Below are positions 11,500 to 25,800 of a stretch of 64,000 nt of DNA, in pieces. Every line of letters begins with the position of its first letter. Position 1 is the stretch's first letter. The notes below the pieces were generated by a model. It was not told where the DNA came from and did not search any database. It was given only the letters and a program-made list of their open reading frames with translations. This DNA comes from Plectrocnemia conspersa (Eukaryota > Arthropoda > Insecta > Trichoptera > Polycentropodidae). The translations under genes and the position numbers were made by a program. The DNA lies in contig VTFK01000570.1 in assembly GCA_009617715.1 (NCBI GenBank), positions 124,001-188,000 of the forward strand. Reading direction: 5' to 3'.

Positions 11500-13630
11500 A
11501 TTGAGCTTGGTGTTTAAATGTGAGCCTAGGTGTTAGACATTAGATTTCCATTCTACGTTACTTAAAAGTGGTAAAAATGTTTGACTACGTTTCGAATATA
11601 ATCGATTCTGTTTTGTTCTGCTTGATTTTTATTTTCTGCTTCTCGAAATTTTTATTTAGGTTTTTAATGATTTTTGAAATTTCTGGGCGATTGGTTAAAA
11701 ACTGAAAGCCTTTGTTAAAATAGCTGTATCGTCATCGTACATAGATGAACCTTTATATTTTCAATTTTGCGATGTCATTAATATGCAAAAGAAAGAGAAA
11801 CATAGTTTACTTATAATTTAAAGTATTAGATTGAAAAAAATAGTTAAAATTTAACATATATTTTGCCATGTTTTATAACAGATTTTCTAAATCTAGAGCA
11901 GTAAATAGCATATATTTTAAAGGGTCTAAAAAAAATTATTTTTTTTCTCCCAGTCTAATAACCTAACATTTTGACATACAATTAAAAACTTGTTGTTTGT
12001 TTTTAATTCGATATTTAAAGATAATTTCTGATACAAGCCTATAAAAAATTTAATAGATTGCAATTTATTTATCAAACAATTTTAATACATTATAAATCTT
12101 ACTAATTGAACATTATTTGGTATTCTAATAATATAGTATAGTAGACTATTATAATTAATATTATAACAATTATTCTCTTTCTTTTTATATAATATAATCA
12201 TATGACCTTCAACTTTATAATTTTGCTTATATTTCTTTTAAAAAAAAAACGTATATAAATAAACGGTTGTTGTTGTAATAAGTCAAGTCACGTAATTGTT
12301 TTTTATGGTACTTTCATAATATATTTTAAGGACTTGAAAAAATTAAAAATAAGAATAGTAATATAATAAATAAAATGCCTTACATATATTTTTTCATTAT
12401 TTACATTTTTAAATTTTTTGCAATATGGATACATTCTCTACAATCTAAATAAGCATTATTTACCTCTAATTATAATTTATTTTAGTGTGTAAATAAAACG
12501 CGAAGTGAATTTGGTAGATTTCCTATTGAATTAGTTCAGTGTTCTTCTTTTGTGAAGTGTATTACAGATGCTTTATAATATTTCGTACACAATCCGCAAA
12601 ACTTTTTGGATGTTTCTGAAAATCTTATTTAGATATATATAATTATACGTAAATTATATATGAACTGGATAAATAATAACACTAATAAACTATATTTTTA
12701 GTTTATTTAGTACAGTGTTTAATAATACAATATTTTATTACAAATAATATGTAGAAATATTTTTAAAAGGAACAATTTGTTATAGTTTTTTTTAAGTCAG
12801 TTGATTTTTAACGATCTTAATTTTTAATATATATTTAAAGTATAATGCATAAATAATAATAATACAAACAATTCTAAGTTAAAATTGTAACTAACCTAAC
12901 TTTGTTTAAATATTGATATCAGATTTTTATAAATATCAAATATTTGTAAAAAAACTATTTGCTATAAAGTAATGCTAATCAAAATTGAGATATTTTTTAT
13001 TATCTGAAATTAATTTATTTGGAACTCAAACGTCATACTTTTCAAACGATAAGATTATGCAGATACTGCATATGATTCAGCAATAATTATAACCGTAAAC
13101 CTTTTATTATTAAAGCCCTCGGATGCCATTGCCAAACTTTGAGTCCATGATTGAAAATGGATATTTTGCTTTAAGCCATAAATATTTTATTAGTTAACCA
13201 TAAATTCAATCTATTTTTAAAGTTTAAATGTTGTTAAAAAACAGAATAAACGTAGATATATGCTTTATATTTTTGTCTCATTCTATTTTTAAACTTTCTC
13301 AGCTTTGGTACTGCTCTTTTTGCTGTACAGATTATTTTTTATTATTAAGTTTATGTACGTCGTTCATAAACTTTTTATTTTTGTATTCTGCAGATTTATT
13401 TTTGATACTAACTTAACATTAACTTTGTTATCATTTTATTCGTATCAGATTTTTTCGCAAATCGGTCGAATTCATTTTTCGTATCTTTCTAGTTATGAAT
13501 CTAAGCTTTATAAAAATATCAAGAAAATCAATGATTTTATCACACGTATTTTGTGTTTTTTTCTCAATAATTTGTTTTTATATTGTGCAAAATATAATAT
13601 AAATAAAAAATACAATTTACATAATTGATT
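11500..13630. other. AT-rich noncoding stretch
   Basis: Long poly-A/T and TA-rich sequence. Frames around 13228-13628 are Phe/Leu/Ile-rich and reflect base composition. I see no RNA gene, repeat boundary or coding signal here. Confidence 0.4.
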
Positions 13631-13639
13631 CTTTATACA

Positions 13640-14200
13640 AACACACAAATCGAGCAAAAAAGGGACGAATTGAAAACAGATTTTTTAGCACCGCTTCCTC
13701 GTAGCTATTAAATAAATATCAGCTCGGATTACGAATGGACCAAGAGTGAAAAGTCAAAGCGGCCTTTTTTCTCTACACACATACGTACATGTATGTATTA
13801 AATTTATATACATTTTTCAAAATTAAAATCGAATTTCGGCCTTGGGAGGAAATAGCACTTAGAGGACTAGTGAAAACTCTCTGCTCTGGACTATGTGCGA
13901 AAATAAAAACGCAATTAGCCAGTAATGGCACCGTTAGCGAGTAATGACGGTTAATGCTCTGCCGCGAATATCCGAACGCGACCAAATTGTTGGAACTGAA
14001 ATGTGGAAGGAAGGAAGCCAGGGTGTGAAGGAAGTTGGCGAAACTGCCGCTCATTATACCACGATGCATACGTACTATATTTGGGCTTTCGCACTCTTTG
14101 TGCCCCACAATTGTGTGGCCTTTTGTGTAATTGAGAAATGGACTTATGCTTTGTATTATGCGAACTGGACGAGGGTAGATGCATAATTTTCCAGGCATTA
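13640..14200. promoter_or_regulatory. Balanced-composition island, candidate conserved noncoding element
   Basis: About 560 bp with many CG dinucleotides inside AT-rich flanks. Overlapping short frames exist on both strands, none with coding character. A CACAATTGTG palindrome (E-box core CAATTG) lies at 14106-14115. Its position in the putative giant intron suggests an enhancer; this is inference. Confidence 0.3.
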
Positions 14201-14569
14201 ACATGAAAGCTTCTACTTCTTATACCTTCTCTACTCTATTTGAAATGCCTATCTATATATTTAAGACGAAAACTTTAAATCTTAGAACTGTCATCAATCT
14301 TAAGCTCTTTAACATTCAATTCAACAATTGCCTTCAAGCTCAAATCGCTACTCTGATAAATTGCGCAATATATAAAAGTTTTCATCTTTTACTCTAATAA
14401 AGAAAATTGTTAAATATACAATTATATTATTTTATATACTTATCTTTAAATTGCTAATTTTTTTTGAGATTTTATAGAATAAACAATTTTAATCTAAAAT
14501 TATACATATATATGTATATTTATTAATAAAACTAGAACCTTTTTGTTAAAAAGTGTACATACGAATAAA

Positions 14570-14880
14570 AATACGTCTCTGATCGTATACTCGTCTTGAA
14601 TGGTTTCTGACCTTCTCGCCTTTAATCGACAAAGCTTTTAAACTCTTGATTCGAAACAGCTCTATCGAATCACAGATGCGGATGTTGGTGGGCCAATTGC
14701 ATTGCTTAATGATTCGCTTAACGAAATATTTTCACGCATTCGAGTGAAACTGCAAGGTGAAACTTTCAAAGAGGTAGATGGCAATAACGATTTTACGCAG
14801 ATTACGCATTCTTTAAGCACGTAGGGGTAGTTTAATCTGTTTTTACCAGGCGGTCCGTAAAATTTTCTAATTATTGCACA
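14570..14880. promoter_or_regulatory. Balanced-composition island
   Basis: A less AT-rich block with a chance 79-codon minus frame that has no recognisable domain. A candidate noncoding element. Confidence 0.2.
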
Positions 14881-14999
14881 ATGTATTTTCAATTTTGTCA
14901 AAACAAGTTGTTATATTCTTTTAATAAGTTTCAAATGGTCGCTTAAATGCTCTTAAAGTTAACGACACAGCTGTTTGGACCCCCCACAACATGTGAAAA

Positions 15000-15914
15000 A
15001 TGATCATACGAGTAGCTTATAAGCTTGCAATCAAACATTCAGATATTGCATATTTTTACAAAAGTTAGGAGTGACATCATCGCGCTTCATACACAATTAT
15101 GTTTTGAAATAATTAATTTCTTGTTTAAATGACGTTTTGAATGTGTTATTTATATTATTAGTATTAGTCATATTGACTGAAATCATTATGTAGTAGTACT
15201 GGTTTTTCGTTGTTTTTTAATTAATATTTGTTAGTTTGCTATAAAAAAATATTTTTTAAGGATTATGATTAAATAAGAAATTAATTTTATAGTTATTTAT
15301 TATTTTGCTATCGATTTGTTCATTAATTAATTGTAGCTGTAGTAAGCACAATATATTTATGTATATAAAATATTCTATTTTTGTATATCTAAATAATATT
15401 TAAAGTAGTCTTATTAGACAAATACAAAAATAGGTTTTTATGTAAAAAAAATGTATAATATTTTAGATTAGACAATTTCAATACAAATTTAATTAAGCAC
15501 ATGATTATATATAACATTATATATTAACCATAATATGACATGATTGATGAGGCTTGTAATTTATATTATTATATATTTTTCACACCGTGAAAAAGTAGAC
15601 GGTTATAGACTATCATTATCTTCAAAAAACTTACTCTACCAGAAGTAATTAGTAGACATTTAAAAAATAACTTTTCTTAAATATAAAGTTATTTATATTT
15701 ATTTTTGCCGCGCTGCGTTCCGCCACTGCAGCTGAGTAATTTTAATAAACACAAGCAACAAAATTACACATTCTTTGAGTTCGTAATATTTCATTTCGGT
15801 AATTATAAAATTTCCCTACCAAGGTAATGAGTTCCTTTGAATTCTCAAAAATGCCGTATTGAATATCAAAGCTTAGCGCAGACGTCAAAAACACCCTTAA
15901 AGCTTAAACGAATG

Positions 15915-15950
<36 letters not shown>

Positions 15951-17980
15951 ATAGGGTGTATTACGCTATAAAGGGGTGACGATTATTTATGTTTAACCAT
16001 ATTGAAAACCATATACCGGTTTGTCGGCAGACAATTGTCGAGTGGGTAAAAAACCTTGAGCTTTCCAGAAAAAATATATAATCTCGCACAAGGTGAAAAA
16101 GCTCTGAATGGAAGAACGCTCGTCGCGTGAAAGCCTTAACAATGATGAATAGAAGAGTTTTTTTAGGCTTTTCATTGAAAAAAATATAAAAAAATATACC
16201 GCTTAGCAAAAAATAAGACAATGAAGCAATTAAAAATCTAAATGTAATATCAATATTTTAATTTTTAGTTGTAATAAAAATAATAATAAATATAAAAAGC
16301 CCCATAAAATATGATATTTTTTGAACCGTTAATGAAATTAAAAACAAAGTACTGATCTTACTTATAAATATATATTAATACAGCAGTTGTTTGAAAGAGT
16401 ATATGTTAATAATAAACATTATTTTAAAGGTAATTTTAATTACATTATACTTTCGTATTATTTTCTTTATCAAATACATTATGTATAGGTTTTATATTTT
16501 TTAAATATAAATCCTCAAAAAACAATACGATTTCAAAGACCTGTTTTATAGACGTATCAATCATTTCGCTTAATCGCCAATTAACAAAAACATAATCCCT
16601 CTTCCGTGAATTTGGCGAAAAAAGGCAATCCAACCTAAATCTCGCCGAATTAGATGGCTAATTTGTGTCGAAACGAGAACAACTGCTAGGAAAAGATATA
16701 AAAGGGCGCTTACGTTACTTTTTCACATTGCCATGTACATATACATATACGTATATCTAATATATGATAGGATATAATAGTGTGAGATAATAAAACATAA
16801 ATATTCTACATATATTTGAAAATTTTAATGACGGTATTCGCTTTTTTTAAAAATAAATTTAGATAACATGCAATTTTGTGTTAATGGTTCACATGCTAAA
16901 TAATCTGTTGTCGTAAATTTTATCGCCTATTTTTTTTAAGGATCAGAATATGGAGTCTAGAAGTTCTTTAACACAGATATAATAAATTACGTACTTTTGC
17001 CTTTACTCTATCTTTTTAAAGAGGCACGTTTTATCATATTCCAATTGTTAAGATTTTTTTTTGTATAACATAACTAAGTTTTCTTAATAAACAAACTCCA
17101 TAAATGTGAATTTATATTTATAAGATGTCTGTTTGACACAGGTTTACTCTTTAGAGCTTTTGAAAATCGACTTTAACAATCGCGGTTTAATTTCCTCCGT
17201 GAAATATTTATATTAGAAAAGTTTCACGTATGATACCGTGTGTAAGAACACGCAGCTTGTAGACTCGAACAAAGATGTTTATCTGAAATTAAAGTCAATT
17301 TTCTTGCGAGATTTATGAAAAATGAGTACTTAACGTTCTTACGCATAATTTAACGTGTGCGACATACGTAGTTGAATTTGCGACATTAATATTCAAGCAC
17401 GGTTTGGGATTAAAACGCTCGAGAAGGAGGTGTTGTACTCAAATTTTAACTTTACGCTTGTAACAGGAGGGAAAGGGAATATATAAAGTTTATTCTTGGG
17501 ATAAAATAAATAATAAAACGTACAACAATTATGTCAAATGTAAAATACTGTTTAATTTGTAATAATGTATTTGATGCAGAGTTTCTCTTGCCTTTGTATT
17601 TAAACTAGCAAATTACCCAACTATATATTTACATATGTGTGTTTATGAGGAAATGTCTATATATATATTTTTTTTTAACTGGCGCACAAGTCGAAGTCTG
17701 TATAGATACTATATTTCAAAAATATGCTTGATCTATAAATAGTTCTAATTACGTACTAAATTAATATTATATAATAGTTAAAAATTATATATGTATCTGT
17801 GCTTATCTAAAATTAAGTTTTTTAAAAAGGGTGCAACAAATATTTTCTAAAAACACAAGCATTGCTGTTTCGATTGAATCTCATAATAGACCCAATAAAA
17901 TATTATTATTTTTATTGATATCAATTTTTTATCAGGTGCAGATTTGTTGAATGTCCTCATACCAATTTAACAATATCCCT
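15000..17980. other. AT-rich noncoding stretch with small islands
   Basis: Apart from the TA tract, two modest islands (15830-16180 and 17160-17470) rise above the AT-rich background. Minus frames at 15961-16221 and 16445-16633 have no recognisable motif and I treat them as chance. Confidence 0.35.
15919..15947. repeat. (TA)n microsatellite
   Basis: About 14 perfect TA dinucleotides, directly visible. Mixed-composition sequence follows to about 16180. Confidence 0.95.
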
Positions 17981-17989
17981 TTATCGCTA

Positions 17990-18350
17990 ATCGCAACCAC
18001 TAAAACTAATCAAAGCTAGAGTAAATATTATACGTTACCATACTCCAGCATATACTATGTACGGATCGAATCTCCATTGATAAGTTTGCCCTGAGTAAAT
18101 AAACTCGTATAGTCTTTGTAAACTATACGGTCCCAAGTCGGTTCTCAAATAACCGTTACTGGAATTACTGACGACGTAATACTACAGCCAGTCAATATTT
18201 ACCGGCCGATGGGCAGAATCGTAAACTTGCGTTTCACCTTGCCAATTTGTTTTATAGTCGCAGAACCTGACCTAGGCAGACACAAAATTGAACTACCTAT
18301 TTTGACGACAACGTAGTTGTATCGTCCGAGGAAATTTCTCAGATATATCT
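17990..18350. promoter_or_regulatory. Balanced-composition island
   Basis: About 360 bp with frequent CG dinucleotides and no open frame; TACCGGCCGATGGG lies near its middle. A candidate conserved noncoding element. Confidence 0.28.
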
Positions 18351-18399
18351 AGATTCTCACGATGGTAAACTTAAAAAAGCGTGTGTTTTTCAATAAATA

Positions 18400-20720
18400 C
18401 CGCAATTGCGGCAGGCTCTGTAATTGGAAATAATGAGCTTAATAAATGCAGACTTTTCTTTTTGAACGCTAGTTTACTATTTAATGCAACTTCTAAGATG
18501 ATTAAAAAAGGGTGTTAATACATTAATTTAATAAATTATTTATTTTTATTAATCAATTTAATTGCAATAGCAGTATTAATATTTACAACCAATATCGATT
18601 TAAGTAAAGCATTTCAAAGAACTTGAGATAAAGTTTTACGCAGTTTTAAGAGAGCTTTGATTTCTCTAGGTAAATAAGTTAATTAGTAGCTTTGTATTTT
18701 ATTTGTTTATGTACTGCACTGTTGCTCTACAATGCATCAAAGTATTTTTTATAATACATCTGCTTCTTTTAATTATATTTTTTTGCGTTGTAAATTTTGT
18801 TAATATCCAGTTATATACAATAGTATTCTTTAGCATTAGCTAGTATACGATGAGTTTCTGTAATTTATTTTTATTTGTACATACATATTTGTATTTTGGA
18901 AGTTTCAATCTTGAAATTGCGACTGAAAATTGCTAATCAGATAAATCGACTGACACATTGATCGACTGGCTCTGTAATTATTAAATGGGTTTCTATAAAT
19001 GATAAAAGATATGAGTTGAATGGCTTTTTTTTGTTAGATCTTAATTCTTTAGCAGTAGAATGTGAGGTTTATTTTGGTGTGGTATTCAACTGCATAACTG
19101 GTAGCTTCTTCTTCGTTCATTAACATGTCGATTGGGTAAAAGAAACGTGCCGAAACTTTTAAATCAAAATATTTACTTTTATATTAATGACATACGTATT
19201 TGAGGAGACTTTAATTTTTTATGCTTTATTTTTAAAAATAAGGTCTTAGATAAAACGGAATCCTACCTAAACACTATATGTTATATTAAACAAAAAAATT
19301 GCAGATGATCGATCGTATTGTTTAAATATTTCCTTTGCATTTTTTAGCATTTCAGTCATAATCAAAGATTTTAATATCTGTATTTTACCCTTGCTAGTTG
19401 AAATGTCCTTGCCCTGAGAGCTTTTAAATCCAAATCTAAATTCATACTTTACCATGTCTTGTCGTCTTATGTTCCTTATTTAACATTTTAACAAGGAATT
19501 CGGTTTAATATCTTATTTATCGTTCACATATTCGAAATGACAGGCAATCTATAGGGCGTGGGAACTTTTCGTGGACTTAGAGCCCGTTGATATATGTATA
19601 TACATACACTCTTACGTCGCTCGGCTTAATTTCAATTCCGAGCACACGGCGCGTGGGATTTGATTAGGAGGTTGTACGGTAGCCGCGACGAGGTGCCAAA
19701 CGAATGAAGAAGGAGACGAGAGAAGATGTGTGGAAGACGTGCTAATAAATTTCTTCCATAATAAAAGTTGGAAGTTGAACGTGACACGTGAGCAGCCTCG
19801 CCGATAGGCGTTAAACGAGATCCGGAAGTACTTTGGCTGCTCGATGACGCACTTTTGCGAATAAACGGCTCGGAAAATTCTCAAAACACATCCGATCATT
19901 TTATTTATATAGCAAAAATACACCAGGTGTTGCAGAGATGAAGAAGTATGACACTATTAAACGCTGCAACACCATTATTCTTCTTCGTTGTTCCTTCAAA
20001 GTGACCAAAAGTCACGGAAAGGATTTTGAACGATTCTTTTCAGGCTCTCATAACACCGTTTGTGGGATTTTTTAATACTGTTAATATATTTTAACTGTGT
20101 TTCTACTCTAGAGCATGCAAAATTTATGTATTCTAGTTATTCATATTTAATAATCTAAATATTTACGTCCAGAATAATTAGATACATTTCTATACAGTGC
20201 ATCTTATTCTGACATACTACTCAAACTCCTCAATTGATGCGCTTATCGCAAGATAAATCGTTATTTTTTTTTATATGAAAATAAGTAGTAGTATTCTTAT
20301 TGTATGTATGTTATTCTATTTTTTGTGTATATGAGATACATATGTGCCATATTTTACAAAATGCTATGCAATCATATTTTTTACAAATATTAGTTATTAG
20401 GTTGATAATTCTCTATGGGTAAAATTACATTTTTAAGCAAAATAATTTATCGAAGTGTCACATTTTTTTCTATCACATATTATTTTCACTATTCAATCAA
20501 TTATATTGTTGATTTTTTTAAAAATATTTAACAAATTAAATCATATTTTATTTTTAAAACAATTTTTTTTTATTAATAAAATAAAATAATAAACATCAAT
20601 ATAATAACTACCGCTAGACATTTTTTTTATATTTAATATAGTATTTTAAATATATTAAGGTAATAAAAATATTATCAGAGAAATAATGCCAAGTTTGCTA
20701 TGCCGTAAAAAGAAATAAAA
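18400..20720. other. AT-rich flanks without a gene
   Basis: Outside the island at 19560-19910 this span is AT-rich with no supported feature. Confidence 0.35.
19560..19910. promoter_or_regulatory. Balanced-composition island with E-box and homeodomain-like sites
   Basis: This GC-richer block contains CACGTG at 19785-19790 and an AATAAAAG posterior-Hox-like site near 19760, close to TAATAAAT. A 103-codon minus frame spans it but has no domain. A candidate enhancer; motif matches this short are weak evidence. Confidence 0.3.
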
Positions 20721-20726
20721 ACTAGT

Positions 20727-21772
20727 ATTTATTTATTTATTTATTTTATTAATTTATTTAGCTTAATAGCTAATCTTTACATCTAACAAATTTAGTAAAC
20801 ATATATAAAAATATATAAAAAATACATAATAGAAAGAAAAAATAAAAATATACAGTAATAAAGTCTTAATATTATAATTTATTTCTATATGTACGAAGGT
20901 GTTTTTTTATTCCATTTATGAAACCCGTTATATTTTTTTTTCTGTTTCAGTTTCTCTTGGAAGACTATTATATAAATCAAAACCTCCGTACATAATTCCC
21001 CTAGCCGTACTCGTTTTCTTATACTTAATTATCTTTAAATTTTTTTTATTTCTAGTATTGTATTTATGTACATCTTTATTTCTTGTTAAATACTTATTAA
21101 AATATTTTGGTAACATATTATTTTCTAACTTATATATAAATACTAAAACATTCATACTCAATATTTCTTGAACATTCAACCATTCTAATCTATCAATCAT
21201 ACTTTTACAATTAGTTAATCTATTTTTATTTAAGATTACCTCATTGCCCTATTTTTGTTTTTTTTGCAACATTTGTTAATCTAATTTATTTAACATATTT
21301 AATAGTGTTGCACAATAATTAAAATGGGGCAATATTATACTATTGTAAATTTTTTTTTTTTATTTATACTTAATATATTTCTTAATCTAGATAATAAACC
21401 TATTTTTTTCTACTAATTTTTTTTTAATATGTAATTACAATGTTCTTTAAAATTTAATTTTGTATCAACAATTACTCCTAAATATTTTATATTATCCACT
21501 ATTTCTATACTAGAGTTATTTATTACTATTTTGGTATTAAAATTATATAGGGACATTTTTATAATTAATAAACATACATTTAGTTTTATTCTCATTTAAT
21601 TTAAGTACATTATTCTTTAACCATATTTCTAATATACCTAATTCATTATTTAAATTATTTACAATTTCTTTAATGTTATCACCTATGCAATACATTAATG
21701 TGTCATCCGCAAATAGATGAATTTTACATTTTTTTACGTTATTAACTATATAATTAATATACAAAACAAATA
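20727..21772 (-). mobile_element. 5'-truncated CR1/L2-like LINE, copy 1
   Basis: The element lies on the minus strand. Its 3' end is an (ATTT)n/(AAAT)n tail beginning near 20731, followed by a 3' UTR shared almost base for base with copy 2 at 46165-46310. Coding homology runs rightward to about 21772, where the sequence abruptly departs from copy 2 at an A-run, as expected for 5' truncation during insertion. Compared with copy 2 it carries an additional segment of about 60-70 bp at about 21236-21300, which looks like an internal duplication (GTTAATCTA recurs on both sides). Confidence 0.85.
20928..21772 (-). pseudogene. Reverse transcriptase C-terminal half, frameshifted (LINE copy 1)
   Basis: Reading on the minus strand: LFVLYIN, then the catalytic motif C region HLFADDTLMYC (the FADD box), then LKNNVLKLNENKTKCMF, then after a frameshift IKYLGVIVDTKLNFKEHC. 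After another disruption come the C-terminal IDRLEWLNVQEIL and the HKYNTRNKKNLKIIKY region typical of CR1/L2-type elements. Frames break near 21540-21595 and again in 21200-21413, so no active enzyme can be made. The fingers domain and endonuclease are absent because of 5' truncation. Confidence 0.85.
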
Positions 21773-21799
21773 AAAAAAAAAATAACAAGTATAATCAAA

Positions 21800-22520
21800 A
21801 TATTTCCTGTTTTAGCATAAACTAACAAGCCATGTAGTCTATATTGCTTTATTAAAAAAAAATCTTATTTTGTAAAAAAATATTGTAGCGGTAATGATAA
21901 TTATCATTTTACTTTTTCAGCTCACATAATGTATAATTTTGAGCTAAAAATTAAGTAAGAAATAAATTTATAATAACTAATTATTATAATATTATTTAAC
22001 AGTAAAGTTTCTTATATTTTGCCAAGAAAAAATGTTGGAAAAACATTTATTTTTAATTCATGTCAAAAATATTGCTGTTTTGAAAATTTTATTTCCCATT
22101 TTTGTATTTAAACTGAATATTATGGCAATAGCTTGATATTATTTTTCTCTACAATGCTTAGTGTTTAATCGGTTTAGTATTTTGTAAAAATGATTTGAGG
22201 AATACAGACGAATTATATTATGAGATTGGCGAATTTACTAAATGAAGTCTAAATTTTAAATTATTCTTGGAACAGTACATGAAAAGCACTCCACACTATC
22301 AAAATACGAGATTTGCGAGAAACAAGGAATTAATTAGTTGTATTAATTCTCGTAATTTTGCCGTATTACATACACTTCAAACTATTTAATTATGAATAGC
22401 AAATTAATAAGAAAATAAGTAATAACCAAAATATTATATGCATATCTAACATTTCATATTATTTTTAATCTAACCAAAACATCAAATTTTCATAATATGT
22501 TCGATGAAATTTGAGAGTTC
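21800..22520. other. AT-rich noncoding stretch
   Basis: No gene, repeat or regulatory signal that I can support. Confidence 0.35.
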
Positions 22521-22529
22521 GTAGAAGTG

Positions 22530-22860
22530 TTTACCTTATACAAAAACATTTCGTATATTTAACTTTTTGTTTTTCTTGATTGTTTTTTGGTTTCCTACAT
22601 GCTTTAGAATTCCAAGCATACCACTTGAATTCGTCGTGTAGTTGACGGCGGTAATCTTTCAAGCATAACTTGGCAAATTGACTAAGAAATAAAGGGGTAC
22701 GGGGTACACAAAAGGGTACCTCGGTTCGATGACGCGATATTAAATTGAATTTTGCCGAGGGGATGCAGTTTGATCTCAATAAAGCCCCTTGTCGGTTATG
22801 TTCCGTGCAAGACTTTAGTGCTCCCAGGAACATTGAATGCCTGCCGAACCGTGAAGGGTA
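22530..22860. promoter_or_regulatory. Balanced-composition island
   Basis: A block of mixed composition carrying a 100-codon minus frame (22531-22833). The frame has several Cys and basic residues but no domain I recognise, and no clear splice sites or Kozak context. A noncoding conserved element is as likely as an exon. Confidence 0.25.
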
Positions 22861-22899
22861 CGAAAAAGTTTTCCTTTTAAATTTTTGACATAGGGATTA

Positions 22900-25800
22900 G
22901 GGTAGAAATGTTTCTGGTTATAAATATTGTACTTATTGTGAAATTTTATAAGTTAAGCATTACATTTGATGTTAACATTTTACGGTCTTCACTTTTTGCA
23001 CCTAATGTACAAACTGAATAAGAATCAATACATTATTAAAACAATCAGACAAATATTACATTAAAGTAAACTTGACATATACATAGATTATGAACATTAA
23101 AGAATAAAGAAAGCAAAACCTAAATTAAATTTTACTTTGTACACATAATTAATAAAAGTCTAATCTGTATTTTATTAGAGGTACAAAAACTAAACATAAA
23201 TATGAAATACCAACCATAAAAAACGTTAAATAAAAATTATTTATGCTATTTAAATCTTTGAAATAAGATGTATCACTACTCTTTCTCGAAGTTTTTAACC
23301 AAATTCAGTTCACCCAGCTTCTAATAAGTTCATAAATTTCTGTTTTTTATACTCTTGCAAGTAGTTTTAAAAATTCTAGCAAATGGGGCAATTACTACAT
23401 AAAAGTAAAATGTTTTTGGGCAGTGCTAACGAAAAGTTTCTGTAACTCTTAATTGATTTTAAGTTTCAAATAATTCTAGACTCTTTGATCTATATCATTT
23501 TACTACTAATCGTTCTGCTATATTGCTTATTATATGCAACCAAGCTTTCGATTTAATTTACCAGCAACGATATGCTTAACATTATTGTGCATTGAGGCAT
23601 TAAACACAAAATTTAATAAAAGTAGGATGCTAGACTAACTCTATATAATAGCTAACTAACAACGATCAAAGAACTGAGCAGTATTTTAAATACTAGCATA
23701 TAATATCGCTTGTCACATCATAACTTGTTTGTATTAATTACGTATACTTTAGTGCTATTAAAAAAAATAGATAAAACATATAAATTATGTAGTGAAAAAG
23801 TAACAAAAATTTAGTTTCCAATATCTCGCATTTTATTTCTTATAATAAATCAGATTGAACTTTATCGTTATTGTAAATTTAACTTCTATTCTATTTATTT
23901 ATAAAAGGATATCCTTTAGTGAAAAGCAAACAAAAGTAATTATTTAATATATATTAATAATATATGCAATTATTATTTCTACGATAAATTATAAGGCTGA
24001 TTTTATTAAAAAAGTACTCAGATGTAGTGTTTTTTTCTTTCTCTATTTAGCGAATGTATTATATGAATACTTAAGAATAATGAACACTTTATTAAGCAAT
24101 TATATGTTGTTTTTTTATTCATATCGTACATTTTTTATTTTTAAAATAAAACTGAAAGTCACACTTATTTTATATGTATTATTATCGAAAAAATAAAAAC
24201 TTGCTAATTACTTTTTTGCCAATTCTCTTTATTGTAGCATTTTTATATTATCAATATTTTATTCATGATAATGTATAATTTTTCATGTATGCAATAAGAC
24301 AATGAGTACTTATTTATATAAAAAAATTGAAATTATTGTTCAAAAATTATAATTATAGACAAATTTGCTTAACATATTGCTGATCTAAAAAGTATTTTAA
24401 ATAATCTCTTGATTAAAGATCATCAACAAAGAATTCAGATAAAAGCGCTATTAAAAAAAAAAAATCCTTATAAATAAACAATTAATCAGGCACATTTCAA
24501 CGGTTTGCTGATTACAAATTAAGTTATAGAAATAACATGAATTACAAATTTATCTTAAAAATATTTACACATTCATCTTAAAAATATTTATAACAGACAA
24601 CAAATATCTCATGTATCGAAGACAGCAAAAAATAAGTAAAAAATCCGATGTACATATTTCTAGAATGCATTTTAATAGGTACAGATCTTTACCGAAATGT
24701 ACTTATTTCGTTGAAGATCTGTAATTAATTTAATTCATGTATTATCACTGGCATGATATTAGTTTCTTTACGTGCAAATTCACATTTTCAGAAACTATGA
24801 TGCTCATTGAACTGTCGAAATTCTTTAGAAAAAGTACTTCTTGCAAAACACATTATTATTATTATGCAACAAACTTTATTTCGCGAAACTTATTATAATA
24901 AAAATTTTATTCGCGGCCGAAGCGTGCATGGTTGTACATAAAAGTTTTTGAACAAAGGAAACGACAACACAGAAATAAAATAGAAAATACATAATATTTC
25001 ATGGATTGTCGCTAAACTCGTACCGAACTCTCATATCTATCGATCTTAAACGAGAATAAATTGTATGTATTCTCAAGACTTTATTCCGATGTATGGCAGT
25101 TCGATAAATTGCGATTATGGGCGCAAAGAGAAATATTTTTAGCATGAAAAATAGTTCCAATATAAACAACAGATTTACTTTGCGTTTGTATGATTTGTTT
25201 TGGCCCTAATTATATTTAGCTACTATCGCAACATAGTTGTAAATAAAAGTTAGAAATACGAGAGCGATTTCTAATTTATATTGTACATATAAACAAAAGT
25301 AGAATAAAATCATATTATTTTCTTACGTAGTCTTTAAGCAGTTTAATACAAAGGCTTCAATGATTGTATTAGTACATGTTAATTTTGTTTTAAATTATGA
25401 TTGTGCAACAATTTTTAGTCATTTACAAAAAAAATGTATTTTAAGTTATATATTTGTAGCCTTGTATGCGTTTGAAGAATTCAGTAGTTTTCGAATATGA
25501 GTTGAACTGAATTCCAGATATCGTTGCTGGACCATAGTTAATGTAAAAAGGGAATCGGCTGCTTTCTTGGTCTTCATCGTTGTTCTATTTGGTTTTGAGT
25601 TTGGATGAACTGTTTATTTTTCAAAGCTCAGGTAAAAGTTCTCGATAATTTGTTGTGATCCAGAACTTCTACCTTTCTGTTCTTTGACGTATCTCTAGTA
25701 GGGATTTTTTAATATTGTTATCTTAATACTGCTATAGTTAATCTGCAGAATACGTTTGATTAGAAAGTAGTCTATTCCAAATAATAATCTCAAAGTTTTA

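Noticed and set aside
13228..13628. Hydrophobic frames that might suggest a membrane protein or chemoreceptor
   Set aside because: Phe/Leu/Ile content follows directly from T-rich DNA; no conserved receptor motif, no splice pattern.
20899..21171. Plus-strand 90-codon frame
   Set aside because: Antisense shadow of the LINE reverse transcriptase on the minus strand; the same shadow appears at 46356-46607.
24681..24722. MicroRNA gene
   Set aside because: Arms are only 18 bp with a 6-nt loop and do not extend well; too short for a standard precursor.
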